From NCBI RefSeq assembly GCF_011067745.1, contig NZ_JAAMPJ010000001.1, positions 1,412,829 to 1,476,828 on the forward strand: a DNA stretch of 64,000 nt, written 5' to 3'. A program made the position numbers and the translations under genes. This document shows, piece after piece, positions 25,188 to 35,630 of the stretch. The stretch comes from Lentzea alba (lineage in GTDB: Bacteria; Actinomycetota; Actinomycetes; Mycobacteriales; Pseudonocardiaceae). The notes below the pieces were generated by a model, which made no database searches, was not told the origin of the DNA, and saw nothing but the letters and a program-made list of their open reading frames with translations. Numbering within the stretch: the stretch's first letter is position 1; every line of letters begins with the position of its first letter.

Positions 25188-26498
25188 CTAGCGGAGGAAC
25201 CCTTCGTAATTGCGCTGCATGAGCTGGCTCTCGATCTGCTTCACGGTGTCGAGACCGACACCGACCATGATCAGAACCGCGGTGCCGCCGAACGGGAAGT
25301 TCTGGTTCTGGCCGTCACCGGTCAGATCCAGGAACAGGTTCGGCAGGATCGCCACGATGCCGAGGTAGAGCGAGCCGGGGAGCGTGATGCGACCCAGCAC
25401 GAACTTGAGGTACTCGGCGGTCGGGCGACCAGGACGGATGCCGGGGATGAAGCCACCGAACTTCTTCATCTCGTCAGCACGCTCGTCCGGGTTGAACGTG
25501 ATGCCGACGTAGAAGTACGTGAAGAAGACGATCAGGAGGAAGTACGCGCTGATGTGCACCCAGCTCGACTGCTTGACCAGGTACGTCTGGACGAACGTCG
25601 AGAACCAGTTCGGCTCGGTGGAGGAACCCTGGGTGAGGCGGACGACCAGATCCGGCAGGTAGAGCAGCGACGAGGCGAAGATGACCGGGATGACGCCGGC
25701 CTGGTTCACCTTGAGAGGAAGGTACGTCGACGTGCCGCCGTACATACGACGGCCGATCATGCGCTTGGCGTACTGCACCGGAATGCGACGCTGGGCCTGC
25801 TCGACGTAGATGACGCTCGCAATGATCACAAGAGCGGCCACGACCACCAGAGCGAAGGTGATGCCGCTCTTGTCGAGGATGTTCTTGCCCTCGGCCGGGA
25901 TGCGGGCGGCGATACCGGTGAAGATCAGCAGCGACATGCCGTTGCCGATGCCCTTCTCGGTGATCAGCTCACCCAGCCACATGATGACCGAGGTACCGGC
26001 GGTCATGGTGATGACCAGCACGATGAGGGTGAAGATGCTGTCCTTGCCAGGAATGACGTCCTGGTCGCACTCGCCGAACAGCTGCCCGCGCACCGCCAGG
26101 GCCACCAGACCGGTCGACTGCAGGATCGCCAGCCCGATGGTCAGGTAGCGCGTGTACTGCGTCAGCTTGCCCTGACCGGCCTGCCCTTCCTTCTTCAACT
26201 GCTCGAACCGCGGAATGACCACGGTCAGCAGCTGAATGATGATGCTCGCGGTGATGTAGGGCATGATGCCCAGCGCGAACACCGACAGGTTGAGCAGCGC
26301 ACCACCGCTGAACAGGTTGATCAGCGAGTAGATGTTCTGGCCTTCGAGCTGTTCAGCACACGCCCGCACGTTCTTGAAGGACACGCCCGGCGCGGGCATG
26401 GTCGCTCCAAGCCGGTACACAATGATGATCCCGAGCGTGAAGAGGATCTTCTTGCGTAGATCCGGCGTCGCGAGAGCCGAGCGGAATGCGCCGAGCAC
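25188..26498 (-). CDS. secY: Protein translocase subunit SecY
   Basis: SecY is the ten-helix channel of the Sec translocon. The product (436 residues) has the expected alternation of hydrophobic segments and the conserved cytosolic loops. The start is GTG at 26498 (MLGAFRSALATPDLRKK), because a perfect AGGAGG lies 6 nt upstream. An upstream ATG at 26594 would give a 32-residue non-homologous tail. secY is separated from rplO by a terminator and 0.5 kb, so secY-adk-map probably has its own promoter. Confidence 0.97.
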   Translation of the reverse strand: MLGAFRSALATPDLRKKILFTLGIIIVYRLGATMPAPGVSFKNVRACAEQLEGQNIYSLINLFSGGALLNLSVFALGIMPYITASIIIQLLTVVIPRFEQLKKEGQAGQGKLTQYTRYLTIGLAILQSTGLVALAVRGQLFGECDQDVIPGKDSIFTLIVLVITMTAGTSVIMWLGELITEKGIGNGMSLLIFTGIAARIPAEGKNILDKSGITFALVVVAALVIIASVIYVEQAQRRIPVQYAKRMIGRRMYGGTSTYLPLKVNQAGVIPVIFASSLLYLPDLVVRLTQGSSTEPNWFSTFVQTYLVKQSSWVHISAYFLLIVFFTYFYVGITFNPDERADEMKKFGGFIPGIRPGRPTAEYLKFVLGRITLPGSLYLGIVAILPNLFLDLTGDGQNQNFPFGGTAVLIMVGVGLDTVKQIESQLMQRNYEGFLR

Positions 26499-26803
26499 GC
26501 GAACCTCCTGAGCGTTGCCGACCCCCAGGGACCGGCACATGCGGTAGTTGGCAGGCCGCAGCAGGCAGCCACGACCAAGCGACCCGGAGGACATCCGGGT
26601 TCAGCCCGCGACTCTAACAGTCCTCAACGACCAGGCCGTACCCAGTGGCCAATCACAGGTTAGAACCGGTTGATCTCTCCCCGAACCACTGCGCCATCCG
26701 GGGTAGTCACAACCCGGAATCCGTGCTACGAGCAGGACTTTTCGTCAACCGCGAACGTTCGCGCCCACGCCAAAGTTCCCACAGAAATCCCCGCAAAGCG
26801 AAC

Positions 26804-26824
26804 CCCGCGAAGGCGCAGCCGAGC
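26804..26824. repeat. Copy 2 of the dispersed 21-nt intergenic repeat
   Basis: The 21 bases are identical to those found within 18127-18149 and in the same orientation. Flanks differ apart from a few bases before the repeat. Confidence 0.7.
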
Positions 26825-26880
26825 CGTCCACCCCCGCCCTGAGCAAGCGAGCCCGGCGGTGGGCCCCCGATCAGATTGCC

Positions 26881-26908
26881 GGGGGTCCGGGGGCAGAGCC
26901 CCCAGGGG
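26881..26908. repeat. G-rich actinobacterial intergenic palindrome
   Basis: GGGGGTCCGGGGGC followed by AGA and GCCCCC makes a small hairpin (GGGGGC 26889-26894 / GCCCCC 26898-26903). This type of element is very common between actinomycete genes. Its role is not established. Confidence 0.6.
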
Positions 26909-26980
26909 AAGCACGCAACGCAAGCTGGCCGCCCGCATGGTGACCACCCGCACGGCCGCGCCCCACAGGCCCGAGAAACG

Positions 26981-27017
26981 CTGAAGGGCCCTGAGGCAAA
27001 GCCTCAGGGCCCTTCAG
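26981..27017 (-). terminator. Terminator at end of spc operon
   Basis: A perfect 17-bp stem (26981-26997/27001-27017) with AAA loop lies 14 bp after the rplO stop. A terminator here means that secY is not simply the next gene of the spc operon. Confidence 0.85.
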
Positions 27018-27031
27018 ACAGCTACCAGGCG

Positions 27032-27475
27032 TCAGGACGCCACAGTGGAAGACCCACCAGCAGCAGCCAACTTCTCCACAGCGGACTTGGAGAACTTGTC
27101 AGCCGTGACATCCAGCTTGACGGAGACGTCCCCGTCACCCAGCACCTTGACGAGCTTGCCCTTGCGGACCAGCCCGGCCAGCACCAGCGCGGGAACGTCC
27201 ACCGTGCCGCCCTCCGGGAAGGAGGCAGCGATGGCGGAGACGTTCACGACCTGGTACTCGGTGCGGAACGGGTTCTTGAAGCCCTTGAGCTTCGGCAGCC
27301 GCATGTGCAGCGGCATCTGGCCACCTTCGAAGCGCGGCGAGACGTTCTTGCGAGCGCCCGTGCCCTTCGTACCGCGGCCGGCGGTCTTGCCCTTGGAGCC
27401 TTCACCACGACCGACGCGGGTCTTGGCGGTCTTGGCTCCGGGGGCGGGACGCAGGTCGTGAATCTTGATGGTCAC
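27032..27475 (-). CDS. rplO: 50S ribosomal protein L15
   Basis: L15 binds 23S rRNA late in 50S assembly. The 147-residue protein has the typical N-terminal Gly/Arg/Lys-rich segment ([23 protein letters not shown]) and the C-terminal globular part. Its ATG overlaps the rpmD stop by 4 nt (27472-27475). Last gene of this spc segment. Confidence 0.97.
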   Translation of the reverse strand: MTIKIHDLRPAPGAKTAKTRVGRGEGSKGKTAGRGTKGTGARKNVSPRFEGGQMPLHMRLPKLKGFKNPFRTEYQVVNVSAIAASFPEGGTVDVPALVLAGLVRKGKLVKVLGDGDVSVKLDVTADKFSKSAVEKLAAAGGSSTVAS

Positions 27476-27657
27476 GACTGGACCTCCTCAACACTCACCA
27501 GGTGACGCACGGCGTGGATCAGGCCGAGCACCTGGGGGGTGTCCTCACGCACGACCGACTGACGGATCTTGCGCAGCCCGAGGGTGCGCATCGACTCGCG
27601 GTGGTTGTGCTTGGTACCGATGGTGCTGCGGACCTGGGTGATCTTGAGCTGAGCCAT
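27472..27657 (-). CDS. rpmD: 50S ribosomal protein L30
   Basis: L30 is a small 50S protein of 61 residues starting [19 protein letters not shown]. The ATG at 27657 lies 2 nt after the rpsE stop. The C-terminal [16 protein letters not shown] matches the family. Confidence 0.96.
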   Translation of the reverse strand: MAQLKITQVRSTIGTKHNHRESMRTLGLRKIRQSVVREDTPQVLGLIHAVRHLVSVEEVQS

Positions 27658-27659
27658 GA

Positions 27660-28268
27660 TCACACCCCCTGGCCCGCGCGAGCGCGGATCATGCCGGCGG
27701 GAGCCACGTCCTCGAGGGGCAGGCCACGACGGGCCGCGACCTCTTCCGGACGCTGCAGACCCTTGAGGGCCGCCACGGTCGCGTGCACGATGTTGATCGC
27801 GTTGTCGGAGCCGAGCGACTTCGACAGCACGTCGTGCACGCCGGCGCACTCGAGGACGGCGCGGACAGCGCCACCCGCGATGACACCGGTACCGGCCGAG
27901 GCCGGACGCAGCAGGACCACACCAGCGGCCTTCTCACCCTGGACCGGGTGGGGGATGGTGCCGGCGATGCGGGGAACGCGGAAGAAGTTCTTCTTCGCCT
28001 CCTCGACGCCCTTGGCGATGGCCGCGGGAACTTCCTTGGCCTTGCCGTAGCCGACGCCGACCATGCCGTCGCCGTCACCGACCACCACGAGGGCGGTGAA
28101 GCTGAAGCGACGACCACCCTTGACCACCTTGGAGACGCGGTTGATCGCAACCACGCGCTCGAGGTGCGGGGTCTTCTCCTGGGCCGCGCCGCCGCGGCCG
28201 CCGTCACGACGGTCGCGGCGCTCTCCGCGCTCGCCCCCGCCGCCTTCGCGACGCGTACGTCCTGGCAT
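27660..28268 (-). CDS. rpsE: 30S ribosomal protein S5
   Basis: S5 shapes the mRNA entry site and decoding accuracy. The protein has 202 residues. An N-terminal Arg/Gly-rich extension (about 35 residues) precedes the double-stranded-RNA-like domain starting [19 protein letters not shown] and the S5 C-terminal domain. The extension is longer than in E. coli and typical of actinobacteria. Confidence 0.97.
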   Translation of the reverse strand: MPGRTRREGGGGERGERRDRRDGGRGGAAQEKTPHLERVVAINRVSKVVKGGRRFSFTALVVVGDGDGMVGVGYGKAKEVPAAIAKGVEEAKKNFFRVPRIAGTIPHPVQGEKAAGVVLLRPASAGTGVIAGGAVRAVLECAGVHDVLSKSLGSDNAINIVHATVAALKGLQRPEEVAARRGLPLEDVAPAGMIRARAGQGV

Positions 28269-28302
28269 CAGGCGTCCCTCTCAATTCCAGTCATCATCAT
28301 TG

Positions 28303-28704
28303 TCAGAACTCCAGCCCCGCCTCGCGAGCGGCATCCGCCAGAGCAGCGATCCGGCCGTGGTACGCGTTGCCACCGCGGTCGAACACGACCGCCGTGATAC
28401 CGGCGTCCTTGGCACGAGCCGCGGCCAGCTGGCCGACCTTGGCCGCGCGGGCCTTCTTGTCGCCGTCCATGCCACGGACGTCGGCTTCCATGGAGGAAGC
28501 GGACGCGACCGTGTGGCCCTTCAGGTCGTCGATGATCTGCACGGTGATGTGCTTCGACGACCGGTGCACGACCAGGCGCGGGCGCTCGGCGGTGCCGCTG
28601 ACCTTCTTGCGGAGGCGGAAGTGGCGACGGGCCTTGGCAACACGACGCCTGGTGGAGATGTCCTTGCCCACCGGCTTGCGCTTCGTAACAGTCGACTCGC
28701 TCAT
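28303..28704 (-). CDS. rplR: 50S ribosomal protein L18
   Basis: L18 binds 5S rRNA and anchors it to the 50S. The 133-residue form starts at ATG 28704 ([15 protein letters not shown]), one base after the rplF stop. A longer frame from 28818 only overlaps rplF and is rejected. The conserved [18 protein letters not shown] and C-terminal [21 protein letters not shown] are present. Confidence 0.96.
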   Translation of the reverse strand: MSESTVTKRKPVGKDISTRRRVAKARRHFRLRKKVSGTAERPRLVVHRSSKHITVQIIDDLKGHTVASASSMEADVRGMDGDKKARAAKVGQLAAARAKDAGITAVVFDRGGNAYHGRIAALADAAREAGLEF

Positions 28705-28705
28705 G

Positions 28706-29245
28706 TCACTTACCCGTCTTTCCGACCTTGCGACGGATCTTCTCGCCCGAGTAGCGGACGCCCTTGCCCTTGTACGGGTCGGGCTTGCGCAGCTTGCGGA
28801 TGTTGGCGGCAACCTCACCGACCAGCTGCTTGTCGATACCCGAGACGGAGAAGCGGGTCGGGGTCTCCACCGCGAAGGTGATGCCCGCGGGGGCCTCGAC
28901 CTTGACGGGGTGGGAGTAACCGAGCGCGAACTCGAGCTCAGAGCCCTTGAGCGCGACGCGGTAACCGACGCCGTGGATTTCCATCTTCTTTTCGTAACCC
29001 TGGGTCACACCGACGACCATGTTGTGCACGAGCGTGCGCGACAGGCCGTGGAGCGCGCGGTTGCGGCGCTCGTCGTTCGGGCGCTTGACCTCGAGCGTGC
29101 CGTCCTCAGCCTTCTCCAGGCTGATCGGCTCAGCGATCGTCAGCGTCAGGGTGCCCTTCGGGCCCTTCACGCTCACGTCCTGGCCGGCGATGTTCACGTC
29201 GACCCCGGAGGGGACAATGATCGGCTGCTTACCGATGCGCGACAT
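28706..29245 (-). CDS. rplF: 50S ribosomal protein L6
   Basis: L6 is a two-domain 50S protein near the factor-binding site. It has 179 residues, starts [17 protein letters not shown], and carries the conserved [15 protein letters not shown] motif near the C terminus. It lies 12 nt after rpsH. Confidence 0.97.
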   Translation of the reverse strand: MSRIGKQPIIVPSGVDVNIAGQDVSVKGPKGTLTLTIAEPISLEKAEDGTLEVKRPNDERRNRALHGLSRTLVHNMVVGVTQGYEKKMEIHGVGYRVALKGSELEFALGYSHPVKVEAPAGITFAVETPTRFSVSGIDKQLVGEVAANIRKLRKPDPYKGKGVRYSGEKIRRKVGKTGK

Positions 29246-29257
29246 GTCTACTCCCCC

Positions 29258-29656
29258 TTACCAAACGTAGGCGAGGACTTCTCCGCCCACGCCTGCCTTG
29301 TTGGCCTGGCGGTCGGTCATGAGACCGCCAGAGGTCGAAATGATCGCCACGCCGAGGCCGCCGAGAACTCGGGGCAGGCCGGTGGACTTCGCGTACACGC
29401 GCAGGCCCGGCTTCGACACGCGGCGGAGGCCGGCGATGCTGCGCTCGCGGTTCGGGCCGTACTTCAGCTCGACGACGAGGTTCTTCGCGACCTCGCCCTC
29501 CTCGTCGCGGTACGAGGCGATGTAGCCCTCGCGCTTGAGGATCTCGGCGATGTTGGCCTTCAGCTTCGAGTGCGGCATCACGACCTTGTCGTGGTAAGCC
29601 GAATTCGCGTTGCGCAGACGAGTGAGCATGTCTGCGATCGGGTCGGTCATCGTCAT
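29258..29656 (-). CDS. rpsH: 30S ribosomal protein S8
   Basis: S8 binds the central domain of 16S rRNA. In E. coli it also represses the spc operon by binding a similar site in rplE mRNA. The 132-residue protein starts [18 protein letters not shown] and ends with the conserved GGEVLAYVW. It is separated from rpsZ by 120 bp, the largest gap inside this operon. Confidence 0.97.
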   Translation of the reverse strand: MTMTDPIADMLTRLRNANSAYHDKVVMPHSKLKANIAEILKREGYIASYRDEEGEVAKNLVVELKYGPNRERSIAGLRRVSKPGLRVYAKSTGLPRVLGGLGVAIISTSGGLMTDRQANKAGVGGEVLAYVW

Positions 29657-29776
29657 GGTGACCTGGTCAACCTTTCTCGCTGCGGTTCACCGCTCAGGGT
29701 CCAGACCTGGCCTCCCCGGAAGGGGAGGCGCAGGACGGTCGTGTGCGGGCCTACAGCGAAGTAATGGAGCTTTGAA

Positions 29777-29962
29777 TTACCAGCTGGACTTGCTCACGCC
29801 AGGCAGCTCACCGCGGTGAGCCATCTCGCGCAGGCAGATCCGGCAGAGGCCGAACTTGCGGAACACCGCGTGGGGGCGGCCGCAACGCTGGCACCGGGTG
29901 TAACCCCGGACCTTGAACTTCGGCTTCTTCGCGGCCTTGTTGATCAACGCCTTCTTGGCCAT
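29777..29962 (-). CDS. rpsZ: 30S ribosomal protein S14, zinc type
   Basis: This is the 61-residue zinc-binding S14 of the 30S head, with C24-x2-C27 and C40-x2-C43. A zinc-free paralogue often exists elsewhere in actinomycetes for zinc limitation; none is in this window. It starts 4 nt after rplE. Confidence 0.96.
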   Translation of the reverse strand: MAKKALINKAAKKPKFKVRGYTRCQRCGRPHAVFRKFGLCRICLREMAHRGELPGVSKSSW

Positions 29963-29966
29963 CGAC

Positions 29967-30530
29967 TCAGTTCTCCTTGAACGGGAAGCCCAGGAGCTTC
30001 AGCAGCGCCCGGCCCTCCTCGTCGTTCGTGGCGGTGGTGACGACGGTGATGTCCATGCCGCGAGGCCGGTCGATCGCGTCCGGGTCGATCTCGTGGAACA
30101 TCGACTGCTCGTTCAGGCCGAACGTGTAGTTGCCGTTGCCGTCGAACTGCTTGCCCGAGAGGCCGCGGAAGTCGCGGATACGGGGCAGCGCGATCGTCAG
30201 CAGACGGTCGAGGAACTCCCACATGCGGTCGCCGCGCAGCGTGACGCGCGCACCGATCGGCATGCCCTCGCGCAGCTTGAACTGCGCGATGGACTTGCGG
30301 GCCTTGCGAACCTCGGGACGCTGGCCGGTGATGATCGAGAGGTCCTTGACGGCGCCCTCGATCAGCTTGCCGTCACGGGCGGCGTCGCCGACACCCATGT
30401 TGACGACGACCTTGACGACGCGCGGGATCTGCATCACGTTGTCGAAGTTGAACTGCTTCTGCAGTTCCCCGGTGATCTCGGCGCGGTAGCGCGTCTTGAG
30501 CCTCGGGATGATCTTCTCTGCGGTAGTCAT
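29967..30530 (-). CDS. rplE: 50S ribosomal protein L5
   Basis: L5 binds 5S rRNA and contacts P-site tRNA and S13. The 187-residue product has the conserved [15 protein letters not shown] and [20 protein letters not shown] segments. It is 2 nt from rplX, in normal spc order. Confidence 0.97.
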   Translation of the reverse strand: MTTAEKIIPRLKTRYRAEITGELQKQFNFDNVMQIPRVVKVVVNMGVGDAARDGKLIEGAVKDLSIITGQRPEVRKARKSIAQFKLREGMPIGARVTLRGDRMWEFLDRLLTIALPRIRDFRGLSGKQFDGNGNYTFGLNEQSMFHEIDPDAIDRPRGMDITVVTTATNDEEGRALLKLLGFPFKEN

Positions 30531-30532
30531 GC

Positions 30533-30847
30533 TCAGATGTCCTTCCCGTTACGACGGGAAATGCGGACCCGCTTGCCCTCGTCGTTCGTCCGGTAACCAA
30601 CACGGGTCGGCTTGCCGTCCGAGTCGACCACCATCACGTTGGAGACGTTGATCGGGGCTTCCTGGGTCACGATGCCACCGGACTGCGCGCCCCGCTGGGT
30701 CTGCGTGATCTTGGTGTGCTTCTTGATCCGGTTGACGCCCTCGACCAGGACCTTGCCGGTCTCCGGGTAGGCCTGGATGACCTTGCCCTTCGCGCCCTTG
30801 TCCTTGCCGGCGATGACGACGACCGTGTCGCCCTTCTTCACCTTCAT
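30533..30847 (-). CDS. rplX: 50S ribosomal protein L24
   Basis: L24 initiates 50S assembly. The 104 residues include the KOW motif in the first third ([20 protein letters not shown]). It lies 2 nt from rplN. Confidence 0.97.
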   Translation of the reverse strand: MKVKKGDTVVVIAGKDKGAKGKVIQAYPETGKVLVEGVNRIKKHTKITQTQRGAQSGGIVTQEAPINVSNVMVVDSDGKPTRVGYRTNDEGKRVRISRRNGKDI

Positions 30848-30849
30848 GG

Positions 30850-31218
30850 TCAGAGCACCTCCGGAGCCAGCGAGATGATCTTCATGAACTTCTTGTCGCG
30901 CAGCTCGCGCCCGACCGGGCCGAAGATGCGGGTACCGCGGGGCTCGTTGTCGTTCTTGATGAGCACAGCGGCGTTCTCGTCGAAACGGATGTACGAGCCA
31001 TCCGCGCGACGGCGCTCCTTGACGGTGCGGACGATGACGGCCTTGACGACGTCACCCTTCTTCACGCCGGCACCGGGGATCGCGTCCTTGACGGTCGCGA
31101 CGATGATGTCGCCGATGCCCGCGTAGCGGCGGCCCGAACCACCGAGAACACGGATGCAAAGGATTTCCTTCGCACCAGTGTTGTCGGCGACACGAAGCCG
31201 CGACTCCTGCTGAATCAC
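30850..31218 (-). CDS. rplN: 50S ribosomal protein L14
   Basis: L14 sits at the subunit interface. It has 122 residues, starts [18 protein letters not shown] and ends with the conserved LAPEVL. A 70-bp gap separates it from rpsQ and marks the usual S10/spc boundary; a promoter there is possible but not seen. Confidence 0.97.
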   Translation of the reverse strand: MIQQESRLRVADNTGAKEILCIRVLGGSGRRYAGIGDIIVATVKDAIPGAGVKKGDVVKAVIVRTVKERRRADGSYIRFDENAAVLIKNDNEPRGTRIFGPVGRELRDKKFMKIISLAPEVL

Positions 31219-31288
31219 TTACTTGCTCCTGACCATTCCTGGCCCGCCGGATTTCCGACCCGACGGGCTCGGTCTGTCTAGAAAGGAC

Positions 31289-31570
31289 TTACTTGGCCTT
31301 CTCGAGGATCTCGACGAGCCGCCAGCGCTTGGTCGCCGACAGAGGCCGGGTCTCCATGAGCAGGACGCGGTCGCCGACGCCCGCCGCGTTCTCCTCGTCG
31401 TGCACCTTCACCTTGGTGGTGGAGCGCATGATCTTGGAGTAACGCGGGTGCTTCTTGCGGTCCTCGAGCGCCACGACGATCGTCTTGTCCATCTTGTCGG
31501 ACACGACGAGGCCCTCGCGGACCTTGCGGTCGTTGCGCTTCTCGGTCTGGACTTCGTTGCTTTCGGTCAT
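31289..31570 (-). CDS. rpsQ: 30S ribosomal protein S17
   Basis: S17 is an OB-fold primary 16S-binding protein. The 93-residue product has a short N-terminal extension before the conserved [16 protein letters not shown] segment. Its start overlaps the rpmC stop by 4 nt. Last gene of the S10 segment. Confidence 0.97.
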   Translation of the reverse strand: MTESNEVQTEKRNDRKVREGLVVSDKMDKTIVVALEDRKKHPRYSKIMRSTTKVKVHDEENAAGVGDRVLLMETRPLSATKRWRLVEILEKAK

Positions 31571-31809
31571 GCCGCACCCTCACCAGTGGATTCCGGCGAA
31601 GCGGAGAGCCCGAGCTCCCGCTCCCGCATCACGGTGTAGATCCGGGCAATCTCGTGCCGGACCGTGCGCAACCGCCGGTTGTTGTCGAGCTGGCCCGTGG
31701 CCATCTGGAAGCGAAGGTTGAAGAGCTCTTCCTTCGATTCCTTCAGACGCAGCACGAGCTCTTCCTCGGTGAGCTCACGCAGCTCGGAAGCGGTGGTACC
31801 CGCTGCCAT
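31567..31809 (-). CDS. rpmC: 50S ribosomal protein L29
   Basis: L29 is a small helical protein at the tunnel exit. The 80 residues include ELREEL-like helices and the conserved [17 protein letters not shown]. Its start shares one base with the rplP stop. Confidence 0.96.
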   Translation of the reverse strand: MAAGTTASELRELTEEELVLRLKESKEELFNLRFQMATGQLDNNRRLRTVRHEIARIYTVMRERELGLSASPESTGEGAA

Positions 31810-32228
31810 CAGAACTCACCACCCTCACGCGTAACGATGCGGCACTTCATCGGGAGCTTGTGGATCGCGCGGCGAAGAGCCTCGCGGGCCACCTGCTCGT
31901 TCGGGAAGGCCATCTCGAAGAGGACGCGACCCGGCTTGACGTTGGCCACCCACCACTCCGGCGAACCCTTACCGGAACCCATGCGGGTCTCGGCCGGCTT
32001 CTTCGTGAGCGGACGGTCCGGGAAGATGTTGATCCAGACCTTGCCGCCACGGCGGATGTGGCGAGTGATGGCGATACGAGCGGACTCGATCTGCCGGTTC
32101 GTCACGTAGGCCGGCTCCAGAGCCTGGATGCCGTACTCACCGAAGGTGACCTTCGTGCCGCCCTTGGCAGCACCCGACCGCTTCGGGTGGTGCTGCTTGC
32201 GGTGCTTGACCCTACGAGGGATGAGCAT
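31809..32228 (-). CDS. rplP: 50S ribosomal protein L16
   Basis: L16 contacts A-site tRNA and helps order the peptidyl-transferase region. It has 139 residues, starts [17 protein letters not shown] and includes the conserved [22 protein letters not shown]. It lies 3 nt from rpsC. Confidence 0.97.
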   Translation of the reverse strand: MLIPRRVKHRKQHHPKRSGAAKGGTKVTFGEYGIQALEPAYVTNRQIESARIAITRHIRRGGKVWINIFPDRPLTKKPAETRMGSGKGSPEWWVANVKPGRVLFEMAFPNEQVAREALRRAIHKLPMKCRIVTREGGEF

Positions 32229-32231
32229 GGC

Positions 32232-33062
32232 TCAGCTCTCCGTCTTCTCTGCAGAAGCCGGGGCCTCGGCCGACGCGGAAGCGTCAGCTGCGGCACGGCC
32301 GGCCTCGGTGCTCGTCGCGGTGGTGCCGCTGGCACCGGAGCGACGGGCCCGGTTCGGACGCTCGCCACGGTCGCGGCGCGGGGCGCGGTCGGCCTGCGAA
32401 GGGGCCGCGTCACGCTCACGCTTGGCGGAGATGCCACCGACGATGTCGCCCTTGTAGATCCACACCTTCACGCCGATACGGCCGAACGTGGTGCGGGCCT
32501 CGAAGAAGCCATAGTCGATGTCGGCGCGGAGCGTGTGCAGCGGCACGCGGCCGTCGCGGTAGTGCTCCGAGCGGGACATCTCGGCGCCGCCCAGACGACC
32601 GCCGCACTGCACGCGGATGCCCTTCACCTGCGACGAACGCATGGCCGACTGAATGGCCTTGCGCATCGCGCGGCGGAAAGCAACGCGGTTGGACAGCTGC
32701 TCGGCGACACCCTGTGCCACGAGCTGCGCGTCCGACTCGGGGTTCTTGACCTCGAGGATGTTCAGCTGGACCTGCTTCTTGGTGAGCTTCTCCAGCTCAC
32801 CGCGGATGCGGTCCGCCTCGGCACCGCGACGGCCGATGACGATGCCCGGCCGGGCGGTGTGGATGTCGACGCGCACCCGGTCACGGGTCCGCTCGATCTC
32901 CACCTTGGAGATGCCGGCACGCTCCATGCCCTTGCTGAGCAGCTTGCGGATCTTGACATCTTCCGCGACGTACTCGGCGTACTGCTTGTCGGCGTACCAG
33001 CGGGACTTCCAGTCGGTGGTGATCCCCAGCCGGAAGCCGTGCGGGTTGATCTTCTGGCCCAC
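32232..33062 (-). CDS. rpsC: 30S ribosomal protein S3
   Basis: S3 lines the mRNA entry channel. The product starts [14 protein letters not shown] (GTG). It has a KH domain near residues 40-110 ([18 protein letters not shown]) and the C-terminal S3 domain. It then extends about 60 residues into an Arg-rich and finally Ala/Ser/Glu-rich low-complexity tail, for a total of 276. The tail is an actinobacterial feature. Start and rplV stop share one base. Confidence 0.97.
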   Translation of the reverse strand: MGQKINPHGFRLGITTDWKSRWYADKQYAEYVAEDVKIRKLLSKGMERAGISKVEIERTRDRVRVDIHTARPGIVIGRRGAEADRIRGELEKLTKKQVQLNILEVKNPESDAQLVAQGVAEQLSNRVAFRRAMRKAIQSAMRSSQVKGIRVQCGGRLGGAEMSRSEHYRDGRVPLHTLRADIDYGFFEARTTFGRIGVKVWIYKGDIVGGISAKRERDAAPSQADRAPRRDRGERPNRARRSGASGTTATSTEAGRAAADASASAEAPASAEKTES

Positions 33063-33460
33063 TACCGGGTTCCCTTCGCGCTGGTCTTCTTCGGACGCGA
33101 CTCCACCTCGATGGTGATGTGCGACGTCCGCTTGCGGATCCGGTACGCGCGGCCCTGGGCACGCGGGCGGAAACGCTTGAGGGTCGGACCCTCGTCCACG
33201 TAGGCCACCGAAACCCAGAGGGTGTCGGGGTCCAGGGACAGGTTGTTCTCGGCGTTGGCCATGGCGCTGGCGAGCACCTTCGCGACCGGCTCACTTGCTG
33301 CCTGCGGCGCGAACTGGAGCACGGCCAGGGCCTCGCGGGCGTTACGTCCCTTGATGAGCTCGACGACGCGGCGCACCTTCATCGGCGTGTCGCGGACGTA
33401 GCGAGCCCGAGCCACGGCGCGCGGAAACTCCTGCGCCTCAGCATCGTTACGGGCGTTCAT
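33062..33460 (-). CDS. rplV: 50S ribosomal protein L22
   Basis: L22 lines the exit tunnel with a long beta-hairpin, a site of macrolide-resistance changes. The 132-residue product has the family [21 protein letters not shown] and the hairpin region [23 protein letters not shown] without visible deletions. The final residues (KKTSAKGTR) form a short basic tail. Confidence 0.97.
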   Translation of the reverse strand: MNARNDAEAQEFPRAVARARYVRDTPMKVRRVVELIKGRNAREALAVLQFAPQAASEPVAKVLASAMANAENNLSLDPDTLWVSVAYVDEGPTLKRFRPRAQGRAYRIRKRTSHITIEVESRPKKTSAKGTR

Positions 33461-33494
33461 CGCTGCTTCCCCTTGCTCTTCCTAGTTCCGCGCC

Positions 33495-33776
33495 TTAGCG
33501 GCGGCGAGACTTCCGGTCGTCCTTGATGTGGCCCTTGAAGGTCCGGGTCGGGGCGAACTCGCCGAGCTTGTGCCCGACCATCGCCTCCGTCACGAACACC
33601 GGGACGTGCTTGCGGCCGTCGTGCACCGCGAGGGTGTGACCCAGCATGTCCGGGATGATCGTGGACCGGCGGGACCACGTCTTGATGACCGTCTTCTTGC
33701 CCGACTCGTTGAGAACGTCCACCTTCTTGAGCAGGTGGTCGTCAACGAAGGGGCCCTTCTTAAGGCTGCGAGGCAT
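33495..33776 (-). CDS. rpsS: 30S ribosomal protein S19
   Basis: S19 is a 30S head protein forming a complex with S13. It has 93 residues, starts [19 protein letters not shown] and contains the conserved [22 protein letters not shown]. It lies 18 nt after rplB. Confidence 0.97.
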   Translation of the reverse strand: MPRSLKKGPFVDDHLLKKVDVLNESGKKTVIKTWSRRSTIIPDMLGHTLAVHDGRKHVPVFVTEAMVGHKLGEFAPTRTFKGHIKDDRKSRRR

Positions 33777-33794
33777 CCTTCACTCCCTTCCTGC

Positions 33795-34628
33795 TCAGCG
33801 CTTCTTACCGGTGCGACGACGCCGGACGATGAGCTTGTCGCTTGGCTTACGGCGGCGGGTACGGCCTTCGGGCTTACCAGCCGGGTTCACCGGGTGGCGA
33901 CCACCGGAGGTCTTACCCTCACCACCACCATGCGGGTGGTCAACGGGGTTCATGGCGACACCACGCACGGTGGGCTTCTTGCCCTTCCACCGCATGCGGC
34001 CGGCCTTGCCCCAGTTGATGTTCTGGTGCTCCTTGTTGCCGACCTCGCCGAGCGTGGCGCGGCAGCGCACGTCCACGTTGCGGATCTCGCCCGAAGGCAT
34101 CCGCAGCTGGGCGTACGGGCCGTCCTTCGCCACGAGCTGCACCGAGGCACCGGCGGAGCGGGCGATCTTCGCGCCGCCACCGGGGCGGAGCTCGATCGCG
34201 TGGATCACGGAACCGACCGGGATGTTGCGCAGCGGCAGGTTGTTGCCCGGCTTGATGTCGGCCTTGGGGCCGTTCTCAACCGTGTCACCCTGCTTGAGCT
34301 TCTCCGGGGCGATGATGTAGCGCTTCTCGCCGTCCGCGTAGTGCAGCAGCGCGATGCGCGCGGTCCGGTTGGGGTCGTACTCGATGTGAGCGACCTTGGC
34401 CGGCACGCCGTCCTTGTCGTGGCGACGGAAGTCGATCAGGCGGTAAGCCCGCTTGTGACCGCCACCCTTGTGCCGAGTGGTGATCTTGCCCGACGCGTTG
34501 CGGCCACCCAGCTTGTGCAGCGGGCGGATCAGCGACTTCTCCGGCGTCGACCGAGTGATCTCGGCGAAGTCGGAGACGCTCGCACCGCGACGACCGGGGG
34601 TCGTCGGCTTGTACTTGCGAATGCCCAT
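33795..34628 (-). CDS. rplB: 50S ribosomal protein L2
   Basis: L2 is required for peptidyl-transferase activity and subunit joining. It has 277 residues and starts [15 protein letters not shown]. It carries the conserved [13 protein letters not shown] segment with the key His residues. It lies 19 nt after rplW. Confidence 0.98.
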   Translation of the reverse strand: MGIRKYKPTTPGRRGASVSDFAEITRSTPEKSLIRPLHKLGGRNASGKITTRHKGGGHKRAYRLIDFRRHDKDGVPAKVAHIEYDPNRTARIALLHYADGEKRYIIAPEKLKQGDTVENGPKADIKPGNNLPLRNIPVGSVIHAIELRPGGGAKIARSAGASVQLVAKDGPYAQLRMPSGEIRNVDVRCRATLGEVGNKEHQNINWGKAGRMRWKGKKPTVRGVAMNPVDHPHGGGEGKTSGGRHPVNPAGKPEGRTRRRKPSDKLIVRRRRTGKKR

Positions 34629-34647
34629 CTCTACGCAGTCCTCGTCA

Positions 34648-34947
34648 TCAGGCGGCAGGGCCGCCGAAGATCTCGATCGCCTTGCTGTCAGCCGACAGCG
34701 TCACGATCGCGCGCTTCGTGTCCTTGCGCTTGCCGAACCCGGTGCGGGTGCGCTTGCGCTTGCCCTGCCGGTTGATGGTGTTGACGCTGACGACCTTCAC
34801 GCCGAAGACCTTCTCCACGGCGATCTTGATCTGGGTCTTGTTCGAACCCGGCGCCACCAAGAAGGTGTACTTGTTCTCCTCGAGGAGCCCGTAGGACTTC
34901 TCGGAGATCACGGGTGCGAGCAAGATGTCCCTGTGGTCGGGGATCAC
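34648..34947 (-). CDS. rplW: 50S ribosomal protein L23
   Basis: L23 is at the tunnel exit and docks trigger factor and SRP. The 99-residue form starts at GTG 34947 ([19 protein letters not shown]) behind AGGAGGG. Longer frames only overlap rplD. GTGA overlap with the rplD stop indicates coupling. Confidence 0.96.
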   Translation of the reverse strand: MIPDHRDILLAPVISEKSYGLLEENKYTFLVAPGSNKTQIKIAVEKVFGVKVVSVNTINRQGKRKRTRTGFGKRKDTKRAIVTLSADSKAIEIFGGPAA

Positions 34948-35630
34948 TTGGAACCCTCCTCGTCCACGACAGCCGCCGTGGCCTCGGCCGAGCCGCGACC
35001 CTGCTGGGCCTTGCTGGCGAGGAACACGTCGAGCGAGTCCTTGGTGAACACCACGTCGTCGTTGACGAGCACGTCGTAGGTGTTGAGCTGATCGGGCGCG
35101 ATCACGTGCACGTGCGGGAGGTTCCGCACGCTGACCCACGCGACCTCGTCGGTGCGGTTGAGCACCACGAGAACGCGACGGGCCTGGGTGACCGACTCCA
35201 GGACCTTGCGCGCGGTCTTGGTCGACGGGGTGTCCCCGTCCACCAGGCCGGACACGACGTGCACCTGGTTGGCGCGAGCCCGGTCGGAGAGGGCGCCACG
35301 CAGAGCGGCGGCCTTCATCTTCTTGGGCGTCCGCTGGGTGTAGTCACGCGGCTGCGGGCCGTGGACGACGCCACCGCCGGCGAACTGCGGCGCACGCGTC
35401 GAACCCTGGCGGGCGCGACCGGTGCCCTTCTGGCGGTACGGCTTCTTGCCACCACCGGACACCTCGCCGCGGGTCTTCGTGGCGTGCGTGCCCTGGCGCG
35501 CGGCGGCCTGCTGGCCGACGACCACCTGGTGCAGCAGCGCGACGTTCGCCTGCGCGTCGAAGACAGCCGGGGGGAGCTCGACCGTGCCGGCGGACTTGCC
35601 GTCCGGGGTGCGGATCTCAACCGTCGACAT
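34944..35630 (-). CDS. rplD: 50S ribosomal protein L4
   Basis: L4 reaches the exit tunnel through a long loop (here [33 protein letters not shown]), which is intact. In E. coli L4 also represses the S10 operon. The 228-residue product ends with an Ala/Glu-rich tail. Its ATG shares one base with the rplC stop. Confidence 0.97.
   Translation of the reverse strand: MSTVEIRTPDGKSAGTVELPPAVFDAQANVALLHQVVVGQQAAARQGTHATKTRGEVSGGGKKPYRQKGTGRARQGSTRAPQFAGGGVVHGPQPRDYTQRTPKKMKAAALRGALSDRARANQVHVVSGLVDGDTPSTKTARKVLESVTQARRVLVVLNRTDEVAWVSVRNLPHVHVIAPDQLNTYDVLVNDDVVFTKDSLDVFLASKAQQGRGSAEATAAVVDEEGSK

Larger units (their letters stand above)
26499..27031. other. secY-rplO intergenic region with repeats
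   Basis: This 0.53-kb gap contains the rplO terminator (26981-27017), a dispersed 21-nt repeat (26804-26824) and a G-rich inverted element (26881-26908). Next to secY there is a less GC-rich zone with a possible extended -10 (TGTTAGAGT on the minus strand, about 26613-26621). I see no protein gene in it. Confidence 0.5.

Noticed and set aside
26881-26908. Novel regulatory element
   Set aside because: This G-rich palindrome type is a very common actinobacterial intergenic repeat and is listed only as such.
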